Assembly: GCF_036884655.1 (NCBI RefSeq)
Contig: NC_088335.1
Location: 42,402,501 to 42,466,500, forward strand
Reading direction: 5' to 3'
DNA length: 64,000 nucleotides
DNA from: Musa acuminata AAA Group
Taxonomy: Eukaryota; Streptophyta; Magnoliopsida; Zingiberales; Musaceae
Each line of letters opens with the position of its first letter. The first letter of the stretch is position 1. The notes under the pieces were generated by a model that did not search any database, was not told where the DNA came from, and saw only the letters and a program-made list of their open reading frames with translations. Below, one piece after another: positions 22,750 through 34,400 of the stretch. The position numbers were made by a program, and so were the translations under genes.

Positions 22750-23705
22750 GCCATTAGGGCATCAACTCCCATCCTTCCTCCGATTTGGCTTGGTAACCCT
22801 ATACTCTTGTCTTTTGCTTGGCTTGGGGCCGAGCATGGGACCTTGCGCGGCGACGGTGTCCACCGTCCATTGGCGGTGAAATGTGTCGACTTGTCTCGAC
22901 ATTAAGATTAAGGGATAATTAAACTTGACCGAGATAGCAGGACTAATTACGTATTATTCTTTGATCTCTTTAATACTTCGGTAAATACACTAAAATAATT
23001 TATATTAAGATTATTATAATTATAAAAATAAAATATTTAATTATATTTATTTTAATATCATCAATTTTATTGATGGAAGATATAATATAAAATAGTATGA
23101 AAATAAAAAAAAATAATTTTAATGGTGGTGATGATAGTGCTATGGTTGGCAAAAATAATACAATGGTCAATCTTACTAATGTCAATCGGAACATCGATGA
23201 CGAGGAGAAAGAGGAGACAAAGCAATGAGGCATCTATCAGTATTATATCACTCTATCTCCTCTTCCTCCTTCGGTGTCGCTTTGCATCTGCGTCTGCTGC
23301 GCTAATGAAAAATGCTACATATGACATCACATACTGAATTGACACTAAACTGATGGGCAAATCGATAATTGTAACTTCTCTTCTGTTTTTTTTTTGTTTT
23401 GCTCAAATTAAAACTTTATTAGTTGATTCTAATCTTGATAAAAAAAATTTAATTAGGATTTGAGAGAAGGAGCGCTATGTTTATTAGTATTGTTGAGAAA
23501 GATCTTTGTTCATTAGTATTGTTGTCTCGATGCCATCGACTAGTAATCGACATGACTCGGTGTTGACCTAAAGGCATAGAGTTGTCCAAGTGACCCTTGC
23601 GGCGAATAGATGAGGCGGTCGTTATGGGGTAGAAGGTGGTGGGTTCCAGTCTTCTCGGAGATCCTACACAAAAGTCAATGTCGGGGGGAGGGGGAGGGGT
23701 GAGGG
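22750..23705. other. Intergenic spacer, no gene seen
   Basis: The promoter side of the lumen protein gene, then AT-rich DNA. From about 23580 the sequence matches 24905-24975 (GGTGGGTTCCAGTCTTCTCG and following), so it is one copy of a locally duplicated sequence into which the TRIM inserted. Confidence 0.5.
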
Positions 23706-24765
23706 TGATAGAAGATAAGATTTCCCCAACTATATGAGAAAATCTCTTTACTCTGTTGAGAAAAATTCTCTATTCTGTTGAGGAAAATTCTTTCTCCTAA
23801 TCTGTATAAATAGGAGAGGGATATGTTAATGTATTCAAGCTAAAGCTAAGTTACTTCAATAAAGCTTCTTTACTTCTTCAATAAAGTTTCTTCAATAATT
23901 ATTCTTATCTTCTATTCTTTTCTTCATGGTATCAGAGCCACTTGCCTAGAGCAAGCTCTCTTCTCGCTGTCGACTCATCTGTTGCCACCTCCGACGGCAA
24001 AAGAAAAAGCTTTCTACTATTGCTTTTCCATCGTCAGGCTATCGGTGCGATAAATCTTTCCTCCTCAGCGAACAGCAACTATCTTCTCCACAGCCACTCT
24101 GTACCAACGTCCGTTCCCTTCCGCTGCGGCGTCTCTAGTGCTACGCTCACCAGCACTGCCCTATCTTTCCTCCTTTGCTATAGCCTTCTTCTCTATTGTA
24201 GCATCGTTGCAGCTTCCTCCTCTGCTGTACCTCTATTGCAGCTTCCTCCTCTGTTGTACCTCTATTGCAGCTTTCTCCTCTGCTGCACCTCTACTGTAGC
24301 TTCCTCCTCTGCTATAGTATCGCTGCAACATCGCTGCAATTTCCTCCTTTACTGCAGCTTATTTCTCTACTACAGCATTGCTATAGCTTTTTTCTATTAC
24401 TGCAGCTTTCTCCTCTACTGCAGCCGTCGCCGTTGCAATCGCAACAACAACAACAGCAACAACAGCAGCAGCATGCTCTTGCCCTACTCACGAAGCCTCT
24501 GGCTCGTAAATCATTCTTTGCATCGATCCAAGATTGGTATCCTTGACAGGAGCACTTGCGGGGTATGATAGAAGATAAGATTTCCCCAATTATATGAGAA
24601 AATCTCTCTACTCTATTGAGGGAAATCCTCTATTCTGCTGAGGAAAATCTTTCTCCTAATCTGTATAAATAGGAGAGGGATATGTTAATGTATTCAAGCT
24701 AAGTTACTTCAATAAAGCTTCTTTACTTCTTCAATAATTATTCTTATCTTCTATTCTTTTCTTTA
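23706..24765 (+). mobile_element. TRIM: small non-autonomous LTR retrotransposon
   Basis: Two direct repeats, 23706-23926 (221 bp) and 24566-24765 (200 bp), both begin TGATAGAAGATAAG. The 5' copy ends TTCTTCA; the 3' copy ends TTCTTTA. The length difference comes from two small insertions in the 5' copy. A primer-binding site TGGTATCAGAGCC (23927-23939), matching initiator methionine tRNA, follows directly. Each LTR has TGTATAAATAGGAG as a TATA region. The interior is only 639 bp, with no gag or pol. Flanks GAGGG and GGGGG are compatible with a 5-bp target duplication in a G-rich target. Sequence on either side rejoins a duplicate copy at 24905-25060, confirming insertion. Confidence 0.88.
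23942..24568 (+). CDS. Low-complexity open frame spanning the TRIM interior (doubtful gene)
   Basis: A 208-codon frame begins 2 bases after the primer-binding site and runs to the start of the 3' LTR. It is rich in Ser, Leu, Tyr and Cys because the DNA repeats a TCCTCTGCTG-TACCTCTATTGCAGC-like unit, then CAACAACAGCAG. It has no known domain. The open frame may be a by-product of the repeat, although it fills almost the whole interior of the element. Confidence 0.25.
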   Translation: MPRASSLLAVDSSVATSDGKRKSFLLLLFHRQAIGAINLSSSANSNYLLHSHSVPTSVPFRCGVSSATLTSTALSFLLCYSLLLYCSIVAASSSAVPLLQLPPLLYLYCSFLLCCTSTVASSSAIVSLQHRCNFLLYCSLFLYYSIAIAFFYYCSFLLYCSRRRCNRNNNNSNNSSSMLLPYSRSLWLVNHSLHRSKIGILDRSTCGV

Positions 24766-25007
24766 GGGGGGGTGGGGGGAGAGGATTCTCAATTCCTTCG
24801 ATGATCAAATTAGTTTTTTGTGAAGTACTAGGAACGAGAGAGTTTAGAGTGAGAAAGCCACCCTAAGAAAATCTCAGGGGGACCATTCATGATTGTCATG
24901 ATGAAAGATGAGGCGATGGTACAAGGTGGTGGGTTCCAGTCTTCTCGGAGATCCTACACAAAAGTCAATGTCGGGAGGAGGGGGAGTGGGGTGGGGGGGG
25001 GGGGATG

Positions 25008-26668
25008 GGATTCTCAATTCCTTCGATGATCTTAGTTTTTTGTGAAGTACTAGGAACGAGAGAGTTTAGAGTGAGAAATCCACCCTAAGAAAATCTCAGG
25101 TCGACTTTTATACTTGGGCAATAGAGGAGGACCATTCATGATTGTCAAGATGCTCTTCTTTTGTCATTTATCTATATGGATGGTTGGTCCATATGGCCCC
25201 CTATGGCCTGTTATCCACAGAGGCAAAAAGGAGGAAAAGCCGATCTAATCAGTCGCCCGAGGACCACGACCCCCGACAATTGAAAAGGTCGACTCGAGTG
25301 GCTCTTTATGTTCTATCTTTCACAGAGACCGACAGAATGGGGTGCAGGTCTGTTTGACCACCCGAGGATCATTACTCTTGGCGATCGTCGGGATCGACCC
25401 ATATCGCCCCCCATGGACTGTTGTTGTCCACAACGATAAATAATTATTGCCTTACTATCGAGTGGAGGGGAGGATGACTTGGCTTTCGTCATCTATATCA
25501 ACTCTTTTTTGGTGGTCAGCTGATAGGCTATGATTGATATCAGAATATACCTTATTAATTAGGGTTTGAGAGGATTAGAGTCTATGATTAAAGCAATAGT
25601 TAAGGATGAGACGTTAAGGCAAAGAACTTGTCATTGAGTTGTCGATCGATAAAGACTTTGATGAGTATTTATCTTTTTTATTTTAAATTATGTGTTAAAT
25701 ATAGATTTATTGAATCATAGTTTAAATCATTGTTTTGAATCATATTTTTTTGAGTGTTTACCTTGTTGCAATAGAAGTGTTTTTCTTGTTATTGTTGAAT
25801 CATATTTTTGTGAGTGTTAACCTTGCTGCAACAGAAGGGATTCTCAATTCCTTCGATGATCTTAGTTTTTTGTGAAGTACTAGGAACGAGAGAGTTTAGA
25901 GTGAGAAAGCCACCCTAAGAAAATCTCAGGTCGACTTTTATACTTGGGCAATAGAGGAGGACCATTCATGATTGTCAAGATGCTCTTCTTTTGTCATTTA
26001 TCTATATGGATGGTTGGTCTATATGGCCCCCTATGGCCTGTTATCCACAGAGGCGAAAAGGAGGGAAAGCCGATCTAATCAGTCGCCCGAGGACCACGAC
26101 CCCCGACAATTGAAAAGGTCGACTCGAGTGGCTCTTTATGGTCTATCTTTCACAGAGACCGACAGAATGGGGTGCAGGTCTGTTTGACCACCCGAGGATC
26201 ATTACTCTTGGCGATCGTCGGGATCGACCCATATCGCCCCCCATGGACTGTTGTTGTCCACAACGATAAATAATTGTTGCCTTACTATTGAGTGGAGGGG
26301 AGGATGACTTGGCTTTCGTCATCTATATCAACTCTTTTTTGGTGGTCAGCTGATAGGCTATGATTGATATCAGAATATACCTTATTAATTAGGGTTTGAG
26401 AGGATTAGGGTCTATGATTAAAGCAATAGTTAAGGATGAGACGTTAAGGCAAAGAACTTGTCATTGAGTTGTCGATCGATAAAGACTTTGATGAGTATTT
26501 ATCTTTTTTATTTTAAATTATTGTGTTAAATATAGATTTATTGAATCATAGTTTAAATCATTGTTTTGAATCATATTTTTTTGAGTGTTTACCTTGTTGC
26601 AATAGAAGTGTTTTTCTTGTTATTGTTGAATCATATTTTTGTGAGTGTTAACCTTGCTGCAACAGAAG
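25008..26668. repeat. 830-bp tandem duplication (two near-identical copies)
   Basis: Copy 1 is 25008-25837 and copy 2 is 25838-26668; both start GGGATTCTCAATTCC and differ by a handful of substitutions and one-base indels. A third, internally deleted start of the unit lies at about 24780-24890, next to the TRIM. Each copy ends in a smaller internal repeat of about 57 bp (TTGAATCATATTTTTTTGAG...), which continues in decayed form to about 26880. Matching 71-codon open frames (25142 and 25972) come with the duplication and do not look coding. Confidence 0.9.
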
Positions 26669-27177
26669 TGATTTTAGTGTTCTTGTTGAATCATCTTTTT
26701 GTGAAATACTTGTTGCTATAGGTGGTGTTTCTTCTTCAATCAGTTGTGTTTCAGACTCATAGTTTTGAGTGGTTCTACTATCAGTCTTGTTGAATCATGT
26801 TCTTGCTGCTATTAGTTATTATTTCTGACTCATGGTCCTATTAAATCATGTTCTTGTTGCTATCATAGTGAGGAAGAATCATGAATGTCTGCTTTCATTA
26901 CAGTTTTTTATTTTAGAATCTTATTTTATTAATGGTGTTTTTGCTATATGATTGTTTTATCAATTGTGATAGTATTTTTAATGAAAGTTAGAACGAAGGG
27001 GATGGAATAATAAGAGTTGGGGAATGAAACAGTACAAAAGTAGGTAGATTTTGCTGATGCTATAGAGTTTTGTGTTAGGATCAAGTGATATATAAAAGAT
27101 GATAAATATAGAATTAAGGTGATATGCTAAATTATTTATGTGAGATTATTTGACAATAGTTAAATGGTTGATTGATA
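26669..27177. other. AT-rich spacer, no gene seen
   Basis: Decayed repeats of the TTGAATCAT-type sub-unit fade out by about 26880. The rest is AT-rich with nothing recognisable. Confidence 0.5.
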
Positions 27178-27660
27178 TGTAAGAAATCTTTGATACAACA
27201 AAATAATTATGACAGAAACACAATAAAACTAATGCGAAAATAAAATAGCATACCTCCGGTCATTGTTGTCAAAAATTTCTACAGCGATTTCTTCTTGAAC
27301 TTTGGTACTTCTCAGCTTAGAACTCTCGCTTTAGATGGTGTAGGAAATCCTTTTGACTTCAAAAAGATGTTGAGTCGAGGGACCAAAATCCTCATTTATA
27401 TAGATGTTCTTCCATCAAGAACATTTATTATTACCAACTCATAACGTTGAAAAATTAATTCAAATTTGTAACGTTTGTACCATAACGAAGAACTTAACGA
27501 TATTAAATATTTAATAATAATGGTTACATTTAGAATAAAAAATCAAAATATTTAAAACATAATAAATGAAGAAATTGATTATAATGAATTATGAATCTTA
27601 ATGAGAACAGTTACATTATTATTAAATATGATATTTAAAAATAATAATTATATTTTTTCA
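27178..27660 (-). repeat. 3' LTR of the deleted Copia element
   Basis: 483 bp, matching 30024-30499. The outer AT-rich end diverges between the two copies, so the inner boundary near 27660 is approximate. Confidence 0.7.
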
Positions 27661-27931
27661 TTTGGTCCATATGTTTAGCTTAATAATTTGAATTAATCTT
27701 TCTCGAACAACTTTCTTAAGAAATAAATATATGAATTATAGTGATAAGTCCTCTAAGAGCGAGTATTATCATTCATGTATCACGATGTATTTAGTTTCTT
27801 AATCATAATGTGGTAATATTACTTAATGAATAAACCTTATATTTATTCTTGGTCCAATAACAATATATTTTCTCAAAATAATGTACACATGAATGAAAAA
27901 AATATCACAATATATAAGAGTTTCAATATCA

Positions 27932-28473
27932 TTACAAAGTTGAACCAAGTCCTATTTTCTCTACATGATCCTTGAATTTCAGAGGTAGCATGCCTTTAGT
28001 CAAAGGATCTGCAATCATCAATTTAGTGGTAATATGCTCAATGACCACTTTCTTTTCTTTTACACGTTCTCTTATAGCTAAATACTTAATGTCGATATGT
28101 TTACTTCGACTTCCACTTTTTTTGTATTTAGCCATAAAGACAACAGCTGAATTATCGTAGAAAATTCTTAATGGCCTATAAATAGAATCCATGATTCTAA
28201 GCCTAGAAATGAAACTCTTAAATTATATACCATATGAAGTAGCCTCAAAATAGGAGATAAACTCAGCTTCCATGGTAGAAGTAACAGTAAGGTCTGCTTG
28301 GTGCTTCTCCAAGAAATAGCTCTACCAGCCATCATAAAAATATATTTTGATGTTGATTTACAAGAATCAACACAACCGAATAAGTCTGAATCTGAGTAAC
28401 CAACCACATTCAGATTGTCTGTATGTCTATACATAAGCATGTAATCTTTGGTTCCTAGTAGATACCTCATCAC
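27932..28473 (-). pseudogene. Copia RNase H remnant
   Basis: Two overlapping frame pieces (28473-28168 and 28192-27932) carry LLGTKDYMLMYRH, GYSDSDLFGCVDS, the RNase H region DNSAVVFMAK and the terminal block IADPLTKGMLPLKF. A frameshift separates them. Both belong to the deleted Copia element. Confidence 0.7.
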
Positions 28474-28715
28474 TTTCTTTGCAGCTCTCTAGTGGTTTAT
28501 ACCTGGATTACTCTGATATCAACCTAGCATCCCCACAATAAATGCAATATCAGGTCTAGTACAGAAGCATATGGAATGTTTTTCATTGATTCGCTTTCAA
28601 AGTTGTTCTTTGGGCATTGGTTCAAATTGAACCTATCACCTTTCACAATGGGAGCAACACTTGGTGAACAATCCTTCATTCGAAATCTTTCTAAAAGTTT
28701 ATCGATATAGATTTC

Positions 28716-29093
28716 TTATGATAGACCTAAAATACCTCGAGCTATATTTGTATGGATTTTAATGCCAAAGACATAAGATGCTTCACCCATATCCTTATGT
28801 ATATTATATGAAATTTTATCCTTATGTATTGACCATTTGTCCTTATGTATATTATATGAAATTTTAAAATGGCCATATTGAGGTGGAAGGGTATTCAGAA
28901 TATAGTGCACCAGGAAGAATTTTGACATATTAACCTCAAGTTTCTTAAGTTGAGCCACAATATCTCGTATTTGCATTATGTGCTCATGCACACCCTTTAT
29001 GTTGGTGAGTCTAAGGGATGAGAATTTCATTATTAGGGTACTTGCTAGTGCCTTATCCGAAGTGATGAATTGTTCATCAATAGCTTTTAGCAA
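28716..29093 (-). pseudogene. Copia gag fused to the end of reverse transcriptase by a deletion
   Basis: The frame reads a UBN2-type gag segment (ALASTLIMKFSSLRL, HIMQIRDIVAQLKKLEVNMS, LNTLPPQYGHFKISYN) and passes without a stop into the reverse-transcriptase tail DMGEASYVFGIKIH. At the join the DNA repeats TCCTTATGTATATTATATGA (about 28791 and 28840), consistent with a deletion repaired at a short repeat. It is a relic, not a functional fusion. Confidence 0.7.
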
Positions 29094-30023
29094 GTCTCAG
29101 ACATTTTTATGCTGGTCAACAGAACCACATATGCCAGCAGTTATCTTAGTTTTGATAAACATCACGTTGAGCCGATTGGATCGCTCCCATCGCTCACATA
29201 ACGTGATCTCAGTTGGAGTGCTGGTATTAGTGACTATAGGTGGTTCGTCTTTCCTAATAACATAATCAATATCCATCCACCCTAAATGGAGAACTCTCTC
29301 CTTCCATATCTTATAGTTATCACCACTAAGTTCGGGAATATCACATCGAATATCAGAGAAATTAAAAATTTGAGAAACTGCATAAAATCAAACATTCTTA
29401 TGTCAAAATTTGAAGCTTAATAGTCTAAATTGCATGTTTTACCAATGTAAAACATGCCAAAAAAAATATGAATCTCATAACATAAAAATTATCTGTGGGC
29501 TAAACTCTTAATTCAAATAGATTCAAATGGTCTTTATGGTAAAACTATCAAATTATATTCCAATTCATAATCCCTATACGTAAATTATGAAAATAATCTG
29601 ATATTTTATCTTGATTAATTATATTAATATAATAAAAGATTCTATGAGATAATAATTATTATATGAAATATAATCAGTTACAATATGATGTCTAATTACT
29701 TATGTGATCCTTATTTTAACTTTATATATAATTTTAATTAATTAAGGATGGCCAATTCTTAATATATAATATGATGACTAATTCTTAATTAATTAATATT
29801 ATATGGATCACTAGACATTTTAGACATATAAAATTAACTCATAAGCATGATTAAATATAATCAAATATGCATACATGAGCATTTTATTGTCTAAAATTAT
29901 TGAAAATGTTATATCCTCATAATTTGAAGTTTCAAAAAGAAATCAAAATCAAATCATTTTCATGGCATAAAAATGAAAGCTCTTTCATATCAAAGGTAGA
30001 GGTCAATCGGCTCTGATATCAAA

Positions 30024-30499
30024 TGTAAGAAATCTTTGATACCAACTTATGTTTCTAAATCATTATGATAGAAACACAATAAAACTAATACAGAAATAAA
30101 ATAGCGTACCTCCAGTCATTATTGTCAAGAATTTCTACAGCGATTTCTTCTTGAATTTTGGCACTTCTCGGCTCAGAACTCTCGCTTTAGATAGTATAGG
30201 AAATCATTTTGACTTCAAAGAGATATTGAGCCAAAGGACTAAAATCTTCATTTATATAGATGTTCTCAACATTTATTATCACCAACTCATAACGTTGAAG
30301 AATTAATTTAAATTTGTAACGTTTGAACCATAATGAAGAACTTAATGATATTAAATATTTAATAATAATAGTTATATTTAGAATAAAAAATAAAATATTT
30401 AAAACATAATAAATAAAAAAATTGATTATAATGAATTATGAATCTTAATGAGAACGGTTATATTATTATTAAATATGATATTTAATAATAACGATTACA
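30024..30499 (-). repeat. 5' LTR of the deleted Copia element
   Basis: 476 bp. On the minus strand it ends TTTCTTACA two bases before the primer-binding site. Confidence 0.72.
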
Positions 30500-31444
30500 C
30501 GATAAATATTATGATATGATTAGAATGAATTCTACGTTATTAAGAAAATTTTTAAAAGCAATAATCTAATATGAGTATGTTTTAAATATTTTTATACATA
30601 AATTGTAAAGTGTAAACAGTGAAGAATGAAGGCTACTACTGCAGTCTTATATCAGCGTACACATCCAATGAATATAGCATCTGAAGCAAATTACTCAACC
30701 ATGTAGTATGCATGCTAATGTTGACTGGTGCAAAACTGGCTCTTTCTGACATTGAAATCCCACAATCCAAAAAGGAGAGCAGTGAGTGGCCAAATCCCCA
30801 AGCATTAATGAGTGATCCATTCATTGAATTTCTTCATTTAAAGATGGATACAAAACTGGACACAAAACTAAGGAATGAACATTACAATCTTACACTGACA
30901 CCTAACAATGATAGATGGATATCCATTACAACAAAAGTGTATAGAACTGGACATTGCAATCTTACACTAAAACCCTAAAAATGAAAGGGACAGTGAAATG
31001 GATACAAAACTTAGGAATGCAGCAGCACAACCCAATCTACTTAAAGCACATAACATTTAAAAGCTCCTTGATTGATGATACAATCACATATGCCTTTTTA
31101 TTTAGACCAAGTGTACAAATAAGGTAAATTGCAATCCAAAAAAATAATCGGAGCTTTCCAATATAATTTCTCCCTCGATGTACTCCTGGCCAACCCGACT
31201 TCGCGCACTTTTACTCTTCACAGCAAATTAGGAATTACTCTATTTTCTCCTTTACATATAGGTGGACCAATTCGATTAAAGAATCAATATCCTACACCTA
31301 AAACAAGGAATGCTTGTCAAGAGAAATTAATTGTTGAACCAACAAAAGTATATAACCAACAAAGATGAAATCGTTAGAAGATAAAATCATTAGAATGGCA
31401 GGAGAAATTTGTTGTAGAAGTCGCATGTACAATCTAACATTATC
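30500..31444. other. AT-rich spacer, no gene seen
   Basis: It contains a short local repeat (CAATCTTACACT at about 30887 and 30958) but no recognisable gene or element. Confidence 0.5.
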
Positions 31445-34400
31445 TCTCAGGGATATAAAGCGAAATAACCTTTGTATATGAATAAATACTAGCAGGCCTA
31501 TACAGCGGAATTAAATGAAATCACAATCAAATAAAACACTAAGATATACATGGAGGGTAAAAATCACGGGGCAAACTAGAGATAATTCACTATGAGAATA
31601 ATGAATATACAAATATTAATCTCTTGCCCTAAACCCTAGCAACAATCACAAAAGAATAATTGGGATACAAGGATCACGTCACACTATCTACGATATCTAA
31701 AACCTCCCCAAGTAATCACAGCAAGATTCTACTGTAGATTTGATCTAACCTGAGATGAGAACACTTCTTGATGATTGAAAACAGTCTCTCTACATTGTCC
31801 TTATTTTTTTCCCTTTCTTTCTCTTGTTTTTCTGCCTTTTTCTTCTCCTCTTTGCTGTTGCGAAGATCACCACATTGCTGCCCTTTTTTGCCTAAAAAAC
31901 ACAGCTACCTTCCTTGCCAAAACGCAGCCACCACACCTCCCTTATATTGATCTAAGGTTAGGTTAAGAGGAGGTGTGGGTTGTGGGCTGATAAAGCCCAC
32001 CATGGGCTGAACCCACTTTGGGCTGTCAGCCCAACAACCTCCCCCTTTAGCCCATAAGAGAGGTTGTCCCATGCCTCCTCAATATGAAGCCATGCCGACC
32101 AGTTGTCGGCATATCTCCTGTCTTTCTTTTGGTAAAGTCTTTGTCAACATGTCTGCTCCGTTGTCATCTATGTGAATTTTCTGAAGCTGCAACCGCTTCT
32201 CTTCAAATACATTTCAAATCCAGTGGTATCTGACATCTTTATGCTTTGACTTGGAATGAAACATTGGGTTCTTACACAAATAGATGACACTCTAGTTGTC
32301 ACAATGCATCACATAATTTTTCTATTTCAACCCCAATTCTTATAAGAATTCTTTCATCCATAACATTTCTTTGCATACCTCTGTAGCAGTAATATATTCT
32401 GCTTTTGTGGTGGAGAGAGCAATACACCTTTGCAACCTGGATTGCCATGATACAGCTCCCCCTACAAAAGTAAGTACATAACCTGAAGTAGACTTCCTTG
32501 TATCTATATCTCTTGCCATATTTGTATCTGTGTAACCTGTCAACACATGTGGTCCACCTCTAAAGCTTAAACAAACCTTAGAGCTCCCTCTAAGTTATCT
32601 AAAAATTCACTTCACTGCTGCCCAATGCTCTTTGCCTGGATTTGTAAGAAATCTGCTAGTAACACCAACTGTATATGTGATGTCTGGCCTCGTACATACC
32701 ATTGCATACATTAAACTTCCAACTGCTAAAGTATAAGGAACCTTTTGTATTTTCTCCTTCTCCTCATCACTTGACGGACTCTGTTCTGAGCACAACTTGA
32801 AGTAAGCTGCAAGAGGAGAACCAACTGGTTTTGCATTGCTCATACTGAATCTTTCCAATACCTTCTCGATGTATTTCTCCTATGACAACCAAATCTTCTT
32901 ATTTTTTCTGTCACGAGAAATCTGCATACCCAGTATTTGCTTTGCTGGCCCAATGTCCTTTATTGCAAAAGACTCACTCAACTCTTTCAATCTGTCAATT
33001 TTAGACATATTTTTCCCAAGAATAAGCATGTCATCAACATAAAGTAAGAGAATAATAAAATTCTCACCAAACCATTTGATGTACACACAATGATCTAAAG
33101 TCGTTCTTTTGTATCAATTTTCTGTCATAAATGAATAAAACTTTCTATACCACTGTCTTGGAGCTTGCTTTAGCCCATACAAGCTCTTCTTCAATTTGCA
33201 CATCTAACTGCTCAACCTCCAAATCCTAGTTAGCAACAATACCAAGAGCAACACGAATAGAAGACATTTTAACAAAAGAAGAAAAAATCTCTTCAAAGTC
33301 AATACCTTTCTTTTGACCAAAGCCTTTCACAACCAATCTAGCTTTGTACTTTGGTTGAGAATAATATTCTTGAGTCTTCAACCTGAAAACCCACTTGTTC
33401 TTTAAGGCCTTCATTCCATTTGGTAGTAGCACCAAATCATAAGTGTGTTTCTTCTAAAGAGCATTCATCTCTTCCTGCATAGCAACTAACCACTTCTCTT
33501 TTTGCTCACTTTTAACTGCTTCCTGGTAATTCTCTAGTTCATCTGCATTAGTAAGCATCACATGCTCATCTGTAGAGTACCTTCTGGAAGGTTGACGTTG
33601 TCTAGAAGATCTTCTCAACTGAGGTTCTGCGGGAAGTTGCTCTCCAACTTCTTCTTGCTCAACATGTCCTGCAGGTAGATCAATATCAGACTCTACACTA
33701 TCTTCCTGCACATCTCCCCCATCACCCTGATATACTGGAGGAGAAATTGGGTCACAATCTGCTAATCCTTCTACAAAAGTATTGGCTAATGCATTCTTCT
33801 TCAAATCTTTAAAAGTTTGATCCTCAAAGAAGACTACGTCTCTACTTCTAAACACCTTCTGCTTTTCTGGATCCCAAAGCCTGTAACCAAAATAATCATG
33901 TGAGTAGCCAAGAAAAATACATTATTTAGACTTACCATCTAGCTTGGACCTCTCATTGTCTGGAATATGTGCAAATGCACGACAACCAAATACTCTCAAA
34001 TGCCTATAGGAAACATCTTTCCCTGACCATACATGCTCTGTAACATCACCATCTAGGGATGTACATGGTGATAAGTTAATCACATCAACTGCAGTCCTCA
34101 AAGCCTCATCCCAAAACCTTTTAGGTAGCTTGGTCTGTGAAAGTATACATCTGATCTTTTCCATGATGGTGCGGTTCATCCTTTCTGCAATTGCATTATG
34201 CTGAGGTGTACCAGAAACTATCATCTCATGTTGGATTCTATGTGACCTGTAATAATTATTAAATAATCATGTATACTCACCACCATTATTTGATATTATG
34301 TATTTCAATTGCCTTTTTATCTCCCTTTCAACCCTGGCATAAAACTCTTTGAAGATAATAATAACCTGATCTTTGGTCTTCAAAGCATAGGCCCAAACTT

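Larger units (their letters stand above)
27178..30499 (-). mobile_element. Internally deleted Copia-type retrotransposon
   Basis: LTRs at 30024-30499 (5' on the minus strand) and 27178-27660 (3') both read TGTAAGAAATCTTTGATAC at their plus-strand starts. Flanks are TGATA (27173-27177) and CGATA (30500-30504), a target duplication with one mismatch. A primer-binding site TGATATCAGAGCC (minus, 30023-30011) follows the 5' LTR. The interior is only 2.4 kb: a gag part (about 29300-28800) is joined directly to the end of reverse transcriptase (GEASYVFGIKIH, about 28780-28740), then RNase H with GYSDSD and IADPLTKGM (28473-27932). Protease, integrase and most of reverse transcriptase are gone. Frameshifts and stops interrupt the rest. 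Confidence 0.8.
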
